Source: JAGTQI01 sp038868115
GTDB lineage: Archaea; Thermoproteota; Bathyarchaeia; Bathyarchaeales; Bathycorpusculaceae
DNA length: 64,000 nucleotides
Assembly (NCBI GenBank): GCA_038868115.1
Contig: JAWBXA010000005.1
Span: 1 to 64,000 of the forward strand
Direction: 5' to 3'
Shown here piece by piece: positions 43,040 through 50,638 of the stretch. Both the position numbers and the translations under genes were made by a program. Position 1 is the first letter of the stretch, and each line of letters starts with the position of its first letter. The notes beneath the pieces were generated by a model, which saw only the letters and a list, made by a program, of their open reading frames with translations, was not told the origin of the DNA and ran no database searches.

Positions 43040-44149
43040 TTGCTGGATAAATATTTAGATGACGTTAAGAATTTTCTGAAAACCCAGCGGAAAGAAGTTG
43101 AAGTTGTTGTCATGCCGGATTTCTTTCTCGATAGATTTGTCAGCATAAACGCAAGCCTAAACAACTTTTTCAAGATAGTTAGGGACGTTGCAAGCAGGAA
43201 AGGCGGAAGCATAGACGGGATAAGCCAAAAAGAGTTTAGGGGTGGAAACGCCATAAACACCGCTGCTGCTTTGGCAGGTTTAGGCGTAAACGTCACACCG
43301 ATAGTTTGCACAGACAAGTTTGGGCTTCAACTAATCAGATTCTACGTGAAATCGCAAAAAGTCAACCTGAAACATATAAAAATCGCGGAAAAACAATCTG
43401 TAACAACAGCCCTGGAATTCAAAACAAAAAATGGAAAAGTAAACATAATGCTTAGGGATGTCGGTTCATTGGCAGATTTTGGGCCGCAAAACCTAAGCGC
43501 TGAAGACTTTGAGGCCATAGAAAGGGCTGATTGCATCTGCGTTTTCAACTGGGCTGGAACAAGAAAATATGGCACCGAACTGGCTGAAACCGTTTTCCGC
43601 CACGTCAAAACAATGGGGCATGGCAAAACCTATTTTGATCCAGCCGACCCGGTTCCCAACAAAGGAGAAGCTAAAAAACTGCTGGAGAGGGTTCTGCAAA
43701 ACGACCTGGTGGACATTTTAAGCCTAAACGAGAATGAAGCAGTCTTTTTCGCTTCGCTTCTAAAAGGGAAGGCTGAAAAACCTTGGAAGGGCTTAAATTT
43801 TGAAGAATTAGCGAAAGAGTCCGCAGAGTTTTTGGCTTCCCATTTAAAGGCGAGGATAGACCTTCACACAACAGAGTATTCTGCAACTTTCACAGGTAAA
43901 AAAGAAATAGTCGTTCCAGCCTTCCGCGTTCCAGTTTTGAGGGTGACTGGTGCTGGCGACGCTTGGAATGCCGGAAACATAATTGGAACAGTTTATGAGT
44001 TAAGCGACGCTGTCAGGCTCACGTTGGCTAATGCTGTTGCAGCCTATTATATACAAAGCTCTGAAGGCAAGCATCCCACATGGAAAGAGCTTTTTAGGTT
44101 CTGTGATAGGCTTAAGAGTATGTGGAAGACCAAAACAGATAAAAATTAG
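43040..44149 (+). CDS. PfkB-family sugar kinase
   Basis: 369-residue ribokinase-fold kinase. N-terminal 'RGGNAINTAAALAGLGVNV' (near 71-89) is the PfkB first signature with sugar contacts; the C-terminal signature 'RVTGAGDAWNAGNIIG' (near 300-315) holds the catalytic aspartate. An N-terminal extension of about 35 residues and longer lid are unlike short ribokinases. Substrate not fixed; nucleosides and hexose phosphates are possible. TTG start has GGAAGGAG 7 bases upstream. Confidence 0.87.
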   Translation: MLDKYLDDVKNFLKTQRKEVEVVVMPDFFLDRFVSINASLNNFFKIVRDVASRKGGSIDGISQKEFRGGNAINTAAALAGLGVNVTPIVCTDKFGLQLIRFYVKSQKVNLKHIKIAEKQSVTTALEFKTKNGKVNIMLRDVGSLADFGPQNLSAEDFEAIERADCICVFNWAGTRKYGTELAETVFRHVKTMGHGKTYFDPADPVPNKGEAKKLLERVLQNDLVDILSLNENEAVFFASLLKGKAEKPWKGLNFEELAKESAEFLASHLKARIDLHTTEYSATFTGKKEIVVPAFRVPVLRVTGAGDAWNAGNIIGTVYELSDAVRLTLANAVAAYYIQSSEGKHPTWKELFRFCDRLKSMWKTKTDKN

Positions 44150-44183
44150 ATCTTGTAAAAGCATCAGCCTCGGAGACTTCCAG

Positions 44184-44378
44184 ATGCCAACAGAAATCGT
44201 TGACGTAGACAAATTTGTTGAAATAAGCGGTAGAGCAGAATACTGCGCAATTAAGCGTCTAAAAGACGTTGTAAAACTTAAGCTTCGAACGTCGAAAATG
44301 CTCTACACTCTCAAAGTTGAGCCTTCAATGGCTGAAGAGATCATAAAGAAGCTTAAATGTGAAATCCGCGAAATATAG
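44184..44378 (+). CDS. rpl38e: Ribosomal protein L38e
   Basis: 64 residues. 'MPTEIVDVDKFVEISGRAEYC' region and 'KLKLRTSKMLYTLKVEPS' match the L38e pattern: MPxEI start, a helix, then basic strand 'KLRT..LYTL'. L38e is shared by eukaryotes and a few TACK archaea, which supports the lineage call. ATG has CGGAGA upstream. It follows the PfkB gene by 34 bases. Confidence 0.83.
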   Translation: MPTEIVDVDKFVEISGRAEYCAIKRLKDVVKLKLRTSKMLYTLKVEPSMAEEIIKKLKCEIREI

Positions 44379-44605
44379 ACCAGTCATTATTTTGGCCGGC
44401 AATAGAGGACATGCATAAATACCCAGATGGAAGAAAGCGAAAGGCTGATTATATAACGTCTTACATTCAGAAATTCTCCTCTTTGCTCATCATTACGGCT
44501 TGGTACATGTCGGGTTCGTGCGCCTCTAGAAATCACTTCACTTCCGGCATTGTTAGAAAATATGTGTGAAATAAGAGTGGAAGGGCGTTTAGCGTTTTAA
44601 CGGAC
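44379..44605. other. Intergenic between L38e and the MetF-like gene
   Basis: About 227 bases between convergent genes. On the - strand ATGATGA (44493-44499 region) and CTGA occur 16 bases apart, which resembles half of a C/D box sRNA, but the second pair and terminal stem are missing. Nothing else is seen. Confidence 0.3.
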
Positions 44606-45331
44606 TTATTTTCTAAACTTCTGAAGCCTCGTGAGAAGTTCCTTGTCGCCGTCGTAGTCTCCGGCGCATGTTGCGATTACGCCGTCTACCAAGCCCTCAA
44701 GTTTTGATGCCATTTCCTCAACTTTTTCCATGGTTGTTGTTACCGGCCACCCGATTAGTTTGATCATTTCAGCGTTTTTGGGTGTTCCGACTAGGAAGTA
44801 TGTGTAGACGGGTTTGTTTAGGCGTTTGCATTCTCTCGCCACCTGTTCTAGTGCCGGAAAGGTTTTGTCTTCAAGCCTCATGAAGAAGACGAAATCCCAC
44901 GGCTCTTTCGCCCTTGCTATTGTTTCTTCGATAGTTCGGCGCGCGGTAAGCAAGCATCCCAATTTAACGTTTTTTAAGCGTATTGTTGTGCGTAAGAAGT
45001 CTCTAGCTTCTTCTGAAGTCTTAAACATTTTTATCGGTTCTCCATATTTTGGTATGTCTCCCATCGTTAACACTAGCCCATCCAAGCCCACGGCGTCTGC
45101 AGCCAAAGCCAAACCTCCAACTTCAACTGGTCCTTTATAATGGAGTATAAATATTGGTATAACGATTTTTTCTGGGTATTTGGTTTTTAAGACGCAACCA
45201 ATCGCTGTGCCGCTTGGAGCTGGCACCCCGGCGGCGCTGTCAGTTATGTTCCAGCCATCAACAAGGTCTTTAACTTCCTCTGCAAGTTTCAAAAATTTAC
45301 GTGTGGGAACAAACTCATGCAGTATCTTCAT
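44606..45331 (-). CDS. MetF-like methylenetetrahydrofolate reductase homologue, short
   Basis: 241 residues with the MTHFR TIM-barrel pattern: 'VDGWNITDSAAGVPAPSG' (near 29-46) at the place of the flavin-side strand, 'IFILHYKGPVEVGGLALAADAVGLDGLVL'-region near 80-108 in the order of the barrel's strands, and 'VDGVIATCAGDYDGDKE' near the end. It is about 50 residues shorter than bacterial MetF. In acetogenic archaea a MetF-like enzyme may replace Mer in reducing the methylene C1 carrier; the nearby CODH/ACS operon and CofE gene fit such a role. A zinc partner (MetV) is not seen here. Confidence 0.7.
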   Translation of the reverse strand: MKILHEFVPTRKFLKLAEEVKDLVDGWNITDSAAGVPAPSGTAIGCVLKTKYPEKIVIPIFILHYKGPVEVGGLALAADAVGLDGLVLTMGDIPKYGEPIKMFKTSEEARDFLRTTIRLKNVKLGCLLTARRTIEETIARAKEPWDFVFFMRLEDKTFPALEQVARECKRLNKPVYTYFLVGTPKNAEMIKLIGWPVTTTMEKVEEMASKLEGLVDGVIATCAGDYDGDKELLTRLQKFRK

Positions 45332-45477
45332 TGAAGCTCATCTCGCCCTTTAGAGGGTCAACTTCAAAATTAAAAATTTTTGCATGCTGAACCATGAAAA
45401 CATTGATGTAAACCATCTTTTCCTTAAAAAGCGGAAATTATAAAGAACACCAGCATAGTAACATGTCTATGATTTTC

Positions 45478-46221
45478 ATGAACGTAATCCAGATAATCGG
45501 TGTTGAAGGCTTACCAATAATAAAAGCCGGAGACAACCTTGCAGAGCTTATATGCAAGGCTGCTGAGCGGCAAGGAACACCTATTCAGCATGGCGACATA
45601 ATAGTTGTTACGCATATCATCGTTTCGAGGGCGGAGGGTCGGCTTGTAAACTTGGATGAGGTTACGCCCTCGCCATTTGCGAAGACGGTTGCGGAGCTTT
45701 ACGATAAGGACCCCTCCATAATTGAAGTTGTTCTTAGAGAGGCGAAGAGCATTAGGCGCATGGCTAATGGAAAGATAATCACTGAAACAAAACATGGGTT
45801 TGTCTGCGCTAATTCGGGGGTTGACAAGTCCAACGTTCCCGGGGAACGTTTTGTGGCCTTGCTCCCTGAAGATCCTGATGCCTCCGCCGCCAAGATTAGG
45901 CGTGAGATTAAGCGTTTAACTGGCTGTGATGTGGCCGTCATAATTTCTGACACGCATGGCAGACCCCTGCGGGAGGGCGAAATAAATGTCGCTGTTGGTG
46001 TTTCAGGCTTAAAGCCCATAAGAGACCGCAGAGGCGAGAAAGACTTGTTTGGTTATGTTTTACAGGTCAAGCGGACAGCAGTTGCCGATGAGCTCTGCTC
46101 AGCAGCTGAACTTGTTATTGGGCAGGCGGATGAAGGTATCCCGGTGGCTATCATCCGCGGCTACAAGTATACCAAGTCCGAGAGTGCAAGGGCTACGGAA
46201 CTTATTAGACCAAGGGAGAAG
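45478..46221 (+). CDS. cofE: Coenzyme F420:L-glutamate ligase CofE (3' end lost in gap)
   Basis: The first 248 codons of CofE, which adds glutamates to F420-0 with GTP. Landmarks: 'IQIIGVEGLPIIKAGDNLAELI' region at the start, 'GDIIVVTHIIVSRAEGR' (near 40-56), 'NSGVDKSNVPGE' (near 107-118), 'ISDTHGRPLREGEINVAVG' (near 149-167) and 'GYVLQVKRTAVADEL' (near 185). The frame runs to the N-run after 'ATELIRPREK', where full proteins end within a few residues, so only the tail is missing. ATG 45463 and 45469 are also possible; TTATAAAG at 45438-45445 predicts a start near 45468. Confidence 0.92.
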
Positions 46222-46319
46222 NNNNNNNNNNNNNNNNNNNNNNNNNNNNNNNNNNNNNNNNNNNNNNNNNNNNNNNNNNNNNNNNNNNNNNNNNNNNNNN
46301 NNNNNNNNNNNNNNNNNNN
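46222..46319. other. Assembly gap (98 N) between CofE and MBL gene
   Basis: A run of N. Unlike the two other gaps, the sequences on either side do not repeat each other, so the distance is a true unknown. The reading frame that spans the N-run is a chance join of two genes. Confidence 0.95.
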
Positions 46320-46392
46320 CTGGTGGTGGTGTCAATTGTCTTGCAAAGGAGTATCGCTTAAGGAGGCTGAAAGCTTAGAAGTAATATGTTTA

Positions 46393-47313
46393 ATGGACAA
46401 CTGTATAGACTTAACATCATCCATTGATCGGCCGGAAGTCCAAGGCGTTAGAAGTTGGGTTGCGAAGCGTATGGGCAAGAAGTGGGTTGAGGAGAATTTT
46501 CGTTTACCAATAGCTGAGCGTGGTTTGTCGATGCTTGTTACGGTGTACTGCAATGGAAAGTCGCACAGTTTGCTCTTTGACACTGGTGTAAGCCCTATGG
46601 GAGCGCTTTCAAACGCGCACGGTATGGGCATAAACCTTGGACAGGTTGAGGCTATCATTTTCTCTCATGGACATTACGACCATTTCGGCGGACTGCTAAG
46701 TTTTATCAAAGCCATCGGTAAAGTTGACTTACCAATAATAGTGCATGAGGACATGTTTAAAACGAGAGGTGCAGCCGAACCAGATGGCACTGTTAGGCGA
46801 TATCCAGAATTCCCAAGGGAGGCTCAAATCCGTCCAGCTAAATTCGTGAAAACAAAAGAGCCATATTTGATGGCTGATGGCACGGTGCTTGTGACCGGCG
46901 AAATACCTAGAATAACGGATTTTGAGAAGGGCTATGCACAGCAGCGCGCCCTGGTTGACGGTGAATGGCAGCCGGACCCTTGGATTTGGGATGACCGAGC
47001 ATTAGCTATCCATGTCAAAAATAAGGGGCTTGTAATATTGTCCGGTTGTGCCCACGCTGGAATAGTTAATACAGTGTTTTATGTCCGGCAAATTACCGGA
47101 ATTGAAAGGGTCTGCGCCATAATTGGCGGTTTCCACTTGTCTGGCAAAAATTGCGAAGAGCGCATAGATAAAACTGTGGAAGCACTTAAACGTTTAAAGC
47201 CAGAATTGGTTGCACCTATGCACTGCACCGGTTGGAGGGGCGCCTTTGCAATGGCAGAAGCCATGCCTAAAGCCTTTGTCTGGAACAGTGTTGGAAACTT
47301 CTACACCTTTTAA
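46393..47313 (+). CDS. MBL-fold protein, COG1237 (dihydropterin synthase-like)
   Basis: 306 residues from ATG 46393. Metal site 'FSHGHYDHFGGLLSFI' (HxHxDH, near 87-102), later ligands in 'SGCAHAGIVNTV' (near 214) and 'IIGGFHLSGKN' (near 238) and 'APMHCTGW' (near 275), the layout of COG1237. The family includes the enzyme that joins pterin to ribofuranosylaminobenzene phosphate in methanopterin formation, so a C1-carrier role next to CofE and CODH/ACS is plausible. The start is uncertain because the region before it ends in the gap; AAGGAGG at 46360-46366 may serve an upstream non-ATG codon. Confidence 0.8.
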   Translation: MDNCIDLTSSIDRPEVQGVRSWVAKRMGKKWVEENFRLPIAERGLSMLVTVYCNGKSHSLLFDTGVSPMGALSNAHGMGINLGQVEAIIFSHGHYDHFGGLLSFIKAIGKVDLPIIVHEDMFKTRGAAEPDGTVRRYPEFPREAQIRPAKFVKTKEPYLMADGTVLVTGEIPRITDFEKGYAQQRALVDGEWQPDPWIWDDRALAIHVKNKGLVILSGCAHAGIVNTVFYVRQITGIERVCAIIGGFHLSGKNCEERIDKTVEALKRLKPELVAPMHCTGWRGAFAMAEAMPKAFVWNSVGNFYTF

Positions 47314-47379
47314 TTTTGAGCACAGGCTGATGGCGAGTTTTCTGAAGCTAAAAATTTAAAATGAGGCTTTGAAAATAAG

Positions 47380-47541
47380 GTGTTCCCAAATTGCGGAGTT
47401 GAAAATTCGGTGATAAGGAAGAGAAGAAGACAAACTTCATACTTTAAAAGGAAGTCTGAGCTAATAGAGGTTCACGCTTTAGCGGAGAAAATTATAAAGG
47501 GACAAAAACACCATACCTATCTTGACCGTTTAAGGTTTTAA
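47380..47541 (+). CDS. Small basic protein upstream of dys, 53 aa
   Basis: A short frame with GTG start, reading 'MFPNCGVENSVIRKRRRQTS' then 'SELIEVHALAEKIIKGQK' and 'YLDRLRF', ending 20 bases before the deoxyhypusine synthase ATG. Very basic middle, then an amphipathic helix. GTG 47410, with GGAG 12 bases before it, gives 43 residues. No family recognised; a leader or a small RNA-binding protein could be meant. Confidence 0.4.
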   Translation: MFPNCGVENSVIRKRRRQTSYFKRKSELIEVHALAEKIIKGQKHHTYLDRLRF

Positions 47542-47561
47542 AATAGTCTTCGGCGTCTTCC

Positions 47562-48485
47562 ATGGAAAAAGTGAAGGACTTCGAAATTTTGAAGGGCGTT
47601 TCCGTAAACATGCTTATCCGACAAATGTTCGAAAGCGGAGGTTTCACAGCCAAAAACCTCGCCGTCGCTGTCGATATTCTCGAAGCGATGCTGAAAGAGC
47701 AGAAAATCCTTAACTTTCTCTCTTTTCCTGCGTGTATCATTGCCACGGGCACGAGGGGTATAATCCGCGAAATGGTTAAGCGTAAATGGTTCCACGTACT
47801 TGTTACGACTTGTGGCACTTTGGACCATGATTTGGCACGTTGTTACCGAGATTATTTTCAAGGCGACTTCTACATGGACGACAGAGAGCTTCACAAAAAA
47901 GGCATAAGCCGCTTAGGCAACGTGCTGGTACCAAACAATTCTTATGGCGAAATTATCGAAGAGAAGATGACGGAGTTCTTGAACAGCGTTTACGCTGAGG
48001 GCAAGCGAGAACTAGCCACTTACGAGTTATGCTGGGAGATTGGCAAACGCCTCAACGAAAACTCAATATTATATTGGTGTTGGAGAAATGGCATACCAGT
48101 AATAGTGCCGGGCATAACAGACGGAGCAGTGGGTTATCAGATTTGGCAATTCAGCCAAGGCCACAAAGACCTAAAAATAAACGTGCTCAAAGACGAGCAA
48201 CTCCTAAATGACATGGTTTTGGATGCAAAAAAATCAGGAGCCCTAATAATAGGCGGAGGCATCTCAAAGCATCATGTCTTGTGGTGGAACCTGTTCAAAG
48301 AGGGATTGGACTATGCGGTTTATATAACAACAGCCGTAGAATATGATGGAAGCCTATCGGGAGCGCGTCCAAGAGAAGCCATATCATGGGGAAAAATCCG
48401 AGAAAAAGCAAAAACGGTAATCATAGAGACAGACGCCACAATAGCCTTACCAATCTTATATGCAGCGCTGCTTGAGAGACTTTGA
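47562..48485 (+). CDS. dys: Deoxyhypusine synthase
   Basis: 307 residues. Makes deoxyhypusine on translation factor aIF5A from spermidine and NAD. The active-site lysine is in 'GGGISKHHVLWWNLFKEG' (near 230-247), the NAD-side loops are 'VTTCGTLDHDLAR' (near 83-95) and 'VPGITDGAVGYQIWQFSQG' (near 185-203), and the C-terminal 'YDGSLSGARPREAISWGK' (near 264-281) holds the usual substrate contacts. Length is typical. It begins at ATG 47562. Confidence 0.94.
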   Translation: MEKVKDFEILKGVSVNMLIRQMFESGGFTAKNLAVAVDILEAMLKEQKILNFLSFPACIIATGTRGIIREMVKRKWFHVLVTTCGTLDHDLARCYRDYFQGDFYMDDRELHKKGISRLGNVLVPNNSYGEIIEEKMTEFLNSVYAEGKRELATYELCWEIGKRLNENSILYWCWRNGIPVIVPGITDGAVGYQIWQFSQGHKDLKINVLKDEQLLNDMVLDAKKSGALIIGGGISKHHVLWWNLFKEGLDYAVYITTAVEYDGSLSGARPREAISWGKIREKAKTVIIETDATIALPILYAALLERL

Positions 48486-48551
48486 AGCATGTTAAGCAAC
48501 GCCTTATTAAAAGTAAGACTTTCATTTTGTAAGTTTTGTAAGAGAATAAAA

Positions 48552-48908
48552 GTGTCTTACTCAAAAATAACCAAGAAAGGGCAAACAACGGTTCCTGTTC
48601 AATTTAGAAGGAAATATAACCTTCGAGAAGGAAGCCTTGTGATTTTTGAGGAAACAGAGAATGGGCTAGTTATAAAACCAGCGCCATATATTGCTGACTC
48701 AGGGTTGGAAATCGTAAACTTAACAGCACATGTGGCCAAACAAGCCAGAATTTTCAGGCACAAATGTCAAAAGAAGATCTCATGGGGAGACTACATAATA
48801 GCCGCTACCGCTTTTCTTGAAAAGGTTGACATTATGTTAACAGAGAACCCTCATCTTGGTCAGCTTAGAGAAGTGAAGGCGCGGACGCTTGCTGAAGTAG
48901 ACGTCTAA
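48552..48908 (+). pseudogene. AbrB-type antitoxin fused to a PIN-domain tail
   Basis: 118 residues from GTG 48552. The first 45 are an AbrB/SpoVT DNA-binding domain ('SKITKKGQTTVPVQFRRKYNL', printed as 'SKITKKGQTTVPVQFRR' then 'KYNLREGSLVIFEE'). The last 45, 'SWGDYIIAATAFLEKVDIML' and 'TENPHLGQLREV', match only the C-terminal end of a PIN-domain (VapC) toxin, including the late aspartate and TEN motif. The N-terminal and central PIN motifs are absent. The likeliest origin is an internal deletion that joined a vapB and its vapC. Any product could still bind DNA but not cut RNA. Confidence 0.6.
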
Positions 48909-48927
48909 TCATGTTTCGGTGAATTTT

Positions 48928-49707
48928 ATGAAGGTGGCTGTTTCCGGTAAAGGCGGTGTTGGCAAGACCCTTGTTGCTGGCGGTTTAGCTTACACCTTAA
49001 CCAAGAGAGGTTTTAAGACTATTGCTATTGACGCTGATCCTTCGCCTAACCTTGCTCTAACTTTGGGCTTGTCCTTTGAGGAAGCTAACCGTATATTGCC
49101 TATATCCGAGAATAAGCGGCTTATCGAAGCGAAGACGAGCACTGGCTATGCTGGAGTTTACCGTTTAACCTTCACGGTTGATGATATTGTGCGGGACTAT
49201 GCTGTTATGACGCCTCTGGGCGTAAACCTAATTGTTATGGGGACTGTGCGTTCCGTGGGTGCTGGATGCACATGTCCAGCCAACGCGGTTGTGCGCTCGC
49301 TTTTGAGGCACTTGGTTGTTGAACGTGACGAGGCTGTTGTCTTGGACATGGAGGCTGGTGTTGAGCACATGGGGCGGGGTACAGCGCGGCATGTGGATGC
49401 TATGCTTGTTGTTGCTAACGCTAATGTGAAGGCTCTTGAAACAGCCAAACGCATCCACGAGTTAGGCATAAAAGCCGGAATGAACCGCATTCTTTTAGTT
49501 GGAAACAAAATTGAAGACGAGGCTCAAAAAGAGGCTGTTGAAAAGTATGCCAAAGAAAACGGCTTGACGGTTTTGGATTATTTACCCTTCGACCCGAAGG
49601 TTGCAGAGGCTGAAATGAGGGGAGAAACACCCCTGAAATATGGAGATATCCCAGCTATTAAAGCCGTAGAAAGATTATGCGACAAACTTTTGCAAGGCAA
49701 CACCTAA
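48928..49707 (+). CDS. cooC: CooC-type nickel-insertion ATPase
   Basis: 259-residue P-loop ATPase of the MinD/NifH class. Deviant Walker A 'SGKGGVGKTLVAGGLAY' (residues 5-21), 'AIDADPSPNLALTLG' switch (near 32-46), and 'GAGCTCPANAVVRSLL' (near 110-125), the CxC pair with which CooC dimers bind nickel before loading CODH. 'VVLDMEAGVEHMGRGTARHVD' region is also typical. It opens the CODH/ACS operon, 48 bases before the second ATPase. GTG 48919 is rejected: the family begins three residues before Walker A. Confidence 0.92.
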   Translation: MKVAVSGKGGVGKTLVAGGLAYTLTKRGFKTIAIDADPSPNLALTLGLSFEEANRILPISENKRLIEAKTSTGYAGVYRLTFTVDDIVRDYAVMTPLGVNLIVMGTVRSVGAGCTCPANAVVRSLLRHLVVERDEAVVLDMEAGVEHMGRGTARHVDAMLVVANANVKALETAKRIHELGIKAGMNRILLVGNKIEDEAQKEAVEKYAKENGLTVLDYLPFDPKVAEAEMRGETPLKYGDIPAIKAVERLCDKLLQGNT

Positions 49708-49754
49708 TAATACCTGAAACAATAAGATGAACAAGTCAAAAAGGGGCTTGAAAG

Positions 49755-50525
49755 ATGAAAATTCTTGTCACCATGGGGCGGGGAGGCACGGGAAAAACAA
49801 GCTTTGTAGCCCTAATGACAAAATACTTTATAGAATTGGGCGAGGCTCCGCTGCTTCTTGTGGATGCTGATCCAGACCAGAATTTAGGCGAGATGGTTGG
49901 CGTAGATCTTCATGTAGCAGGCAAAAAGTCCATTTCGGAACTTCTCGTTGAAACCTTCTTGGAGGAGGGGGGAACAACGGTTGGAGTGCCGCCAACAGAG
50001 CGTATTGAAAGCCGAATTTGGGCGCATGGAATACATGAAGGTGAGCACTTTGATTTTATTGCGCTTGGAACAAAGTGGGTTGAGGGTTGCTACTGTCTAC
50101 CAAACGCAGCCCTAAAAGGCGCATTAGAATCGCTAACAAAAAATTACAGGTATGTTCTGATTGATTCTCCGGCTGGCTTGGAACACTTGAATAGGCGTAT
50201 AACCTCCAAAGTGAACGACATCTTCGACGTCATCGACCCTTCTAAGAAGTCTTTTGACCATGTAGAGCGTGCTTACCGCGTGGCCAAGGAGGTTAAGATA
50301 GCCTTCCAAAACTTTTACGTTGTTGGCGGTTTCCGATTTCCAGAAAGTCTAGAAAACCAAGCCAGAAAGGTTTTGCCCTTCAAGTTTTTGGGCGGAATAG
50401 CCTACGACAAGAACGTTGAGGAGTACGTGCTGGCTGGAAAGTCTTTGCTGGGAATATCGCCGGAAACTCCGGCTTACATTTCTGTTAAAAGGATAATGGA
50501 AAATGCTGGTTATGGCGGGGTGTAG
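49755..50525 (+). CDS. Second CooC/AcsF-like ATPase
   Basis: 256 residues, a paralogue of the first ATPase. Walker A reads 'MGRGGTGKTSFVALMTKYF' (residues 7-25), the switch 'LLVDADPDQNLGEMVG' and the cysteine pair sits in 'EGCYCLPNAALKGAL' (near 115-129). 'VLIDSPAGLEHLNRR' follows. Two paralogues beside one CODH/ACS operon suggest separate nickel delivery to the C-cluster of CdhA and A-cluster of CdhC; which does which is not visible. Confidence 0.87.
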   Translation: MKILVTMGRGGTGKTSFVALMTKYFIELGEAPLLLVDADPDQNLGEMVGVDLHVAGKKSISELLVETFLEEGGTTVGVPPTERIESRIWAHGIHEGEHFDFIALGTKWVEGCYCLPNAALKGALESLTKNYRYVLIDSPAGLEHLNRRITSKVNDIFDVIDPSKKSFDHVERAYRVAKEVKIAFQNFYVVGGFRFPESLENQARKVLPFKFLGGIAYDKNVEEYVLAGKSLLGISPETPAYISVKRIMENAGYGGV

Positions 50526-50638
50526 CCCAATCTGATGTGATGTTTGGCTTAGGCTTCTAGAAAAGTTAAAATGTTAGATGCTGACATTAGAACCTTCTAC
50601 TCTGGGTTGTGCTCACCTTGAGTAAAAAAGGATTACAT

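Noticed and set aside
44440..44530. Possible second C/D box sRNA on the - strand (ATGATGA then CTGA)
   Set aside because: The boxes are 16 bases apart, there is no C' box, no second D box and no terminal stem.
45463..47313. One 616-codon frame joining CofE and an MBL protein
   Set aside because: The frame only exists because the N-run has no stops. CofE normally ends within a few residues of the gap edge, and the MBL protein is a complete family member on its own.
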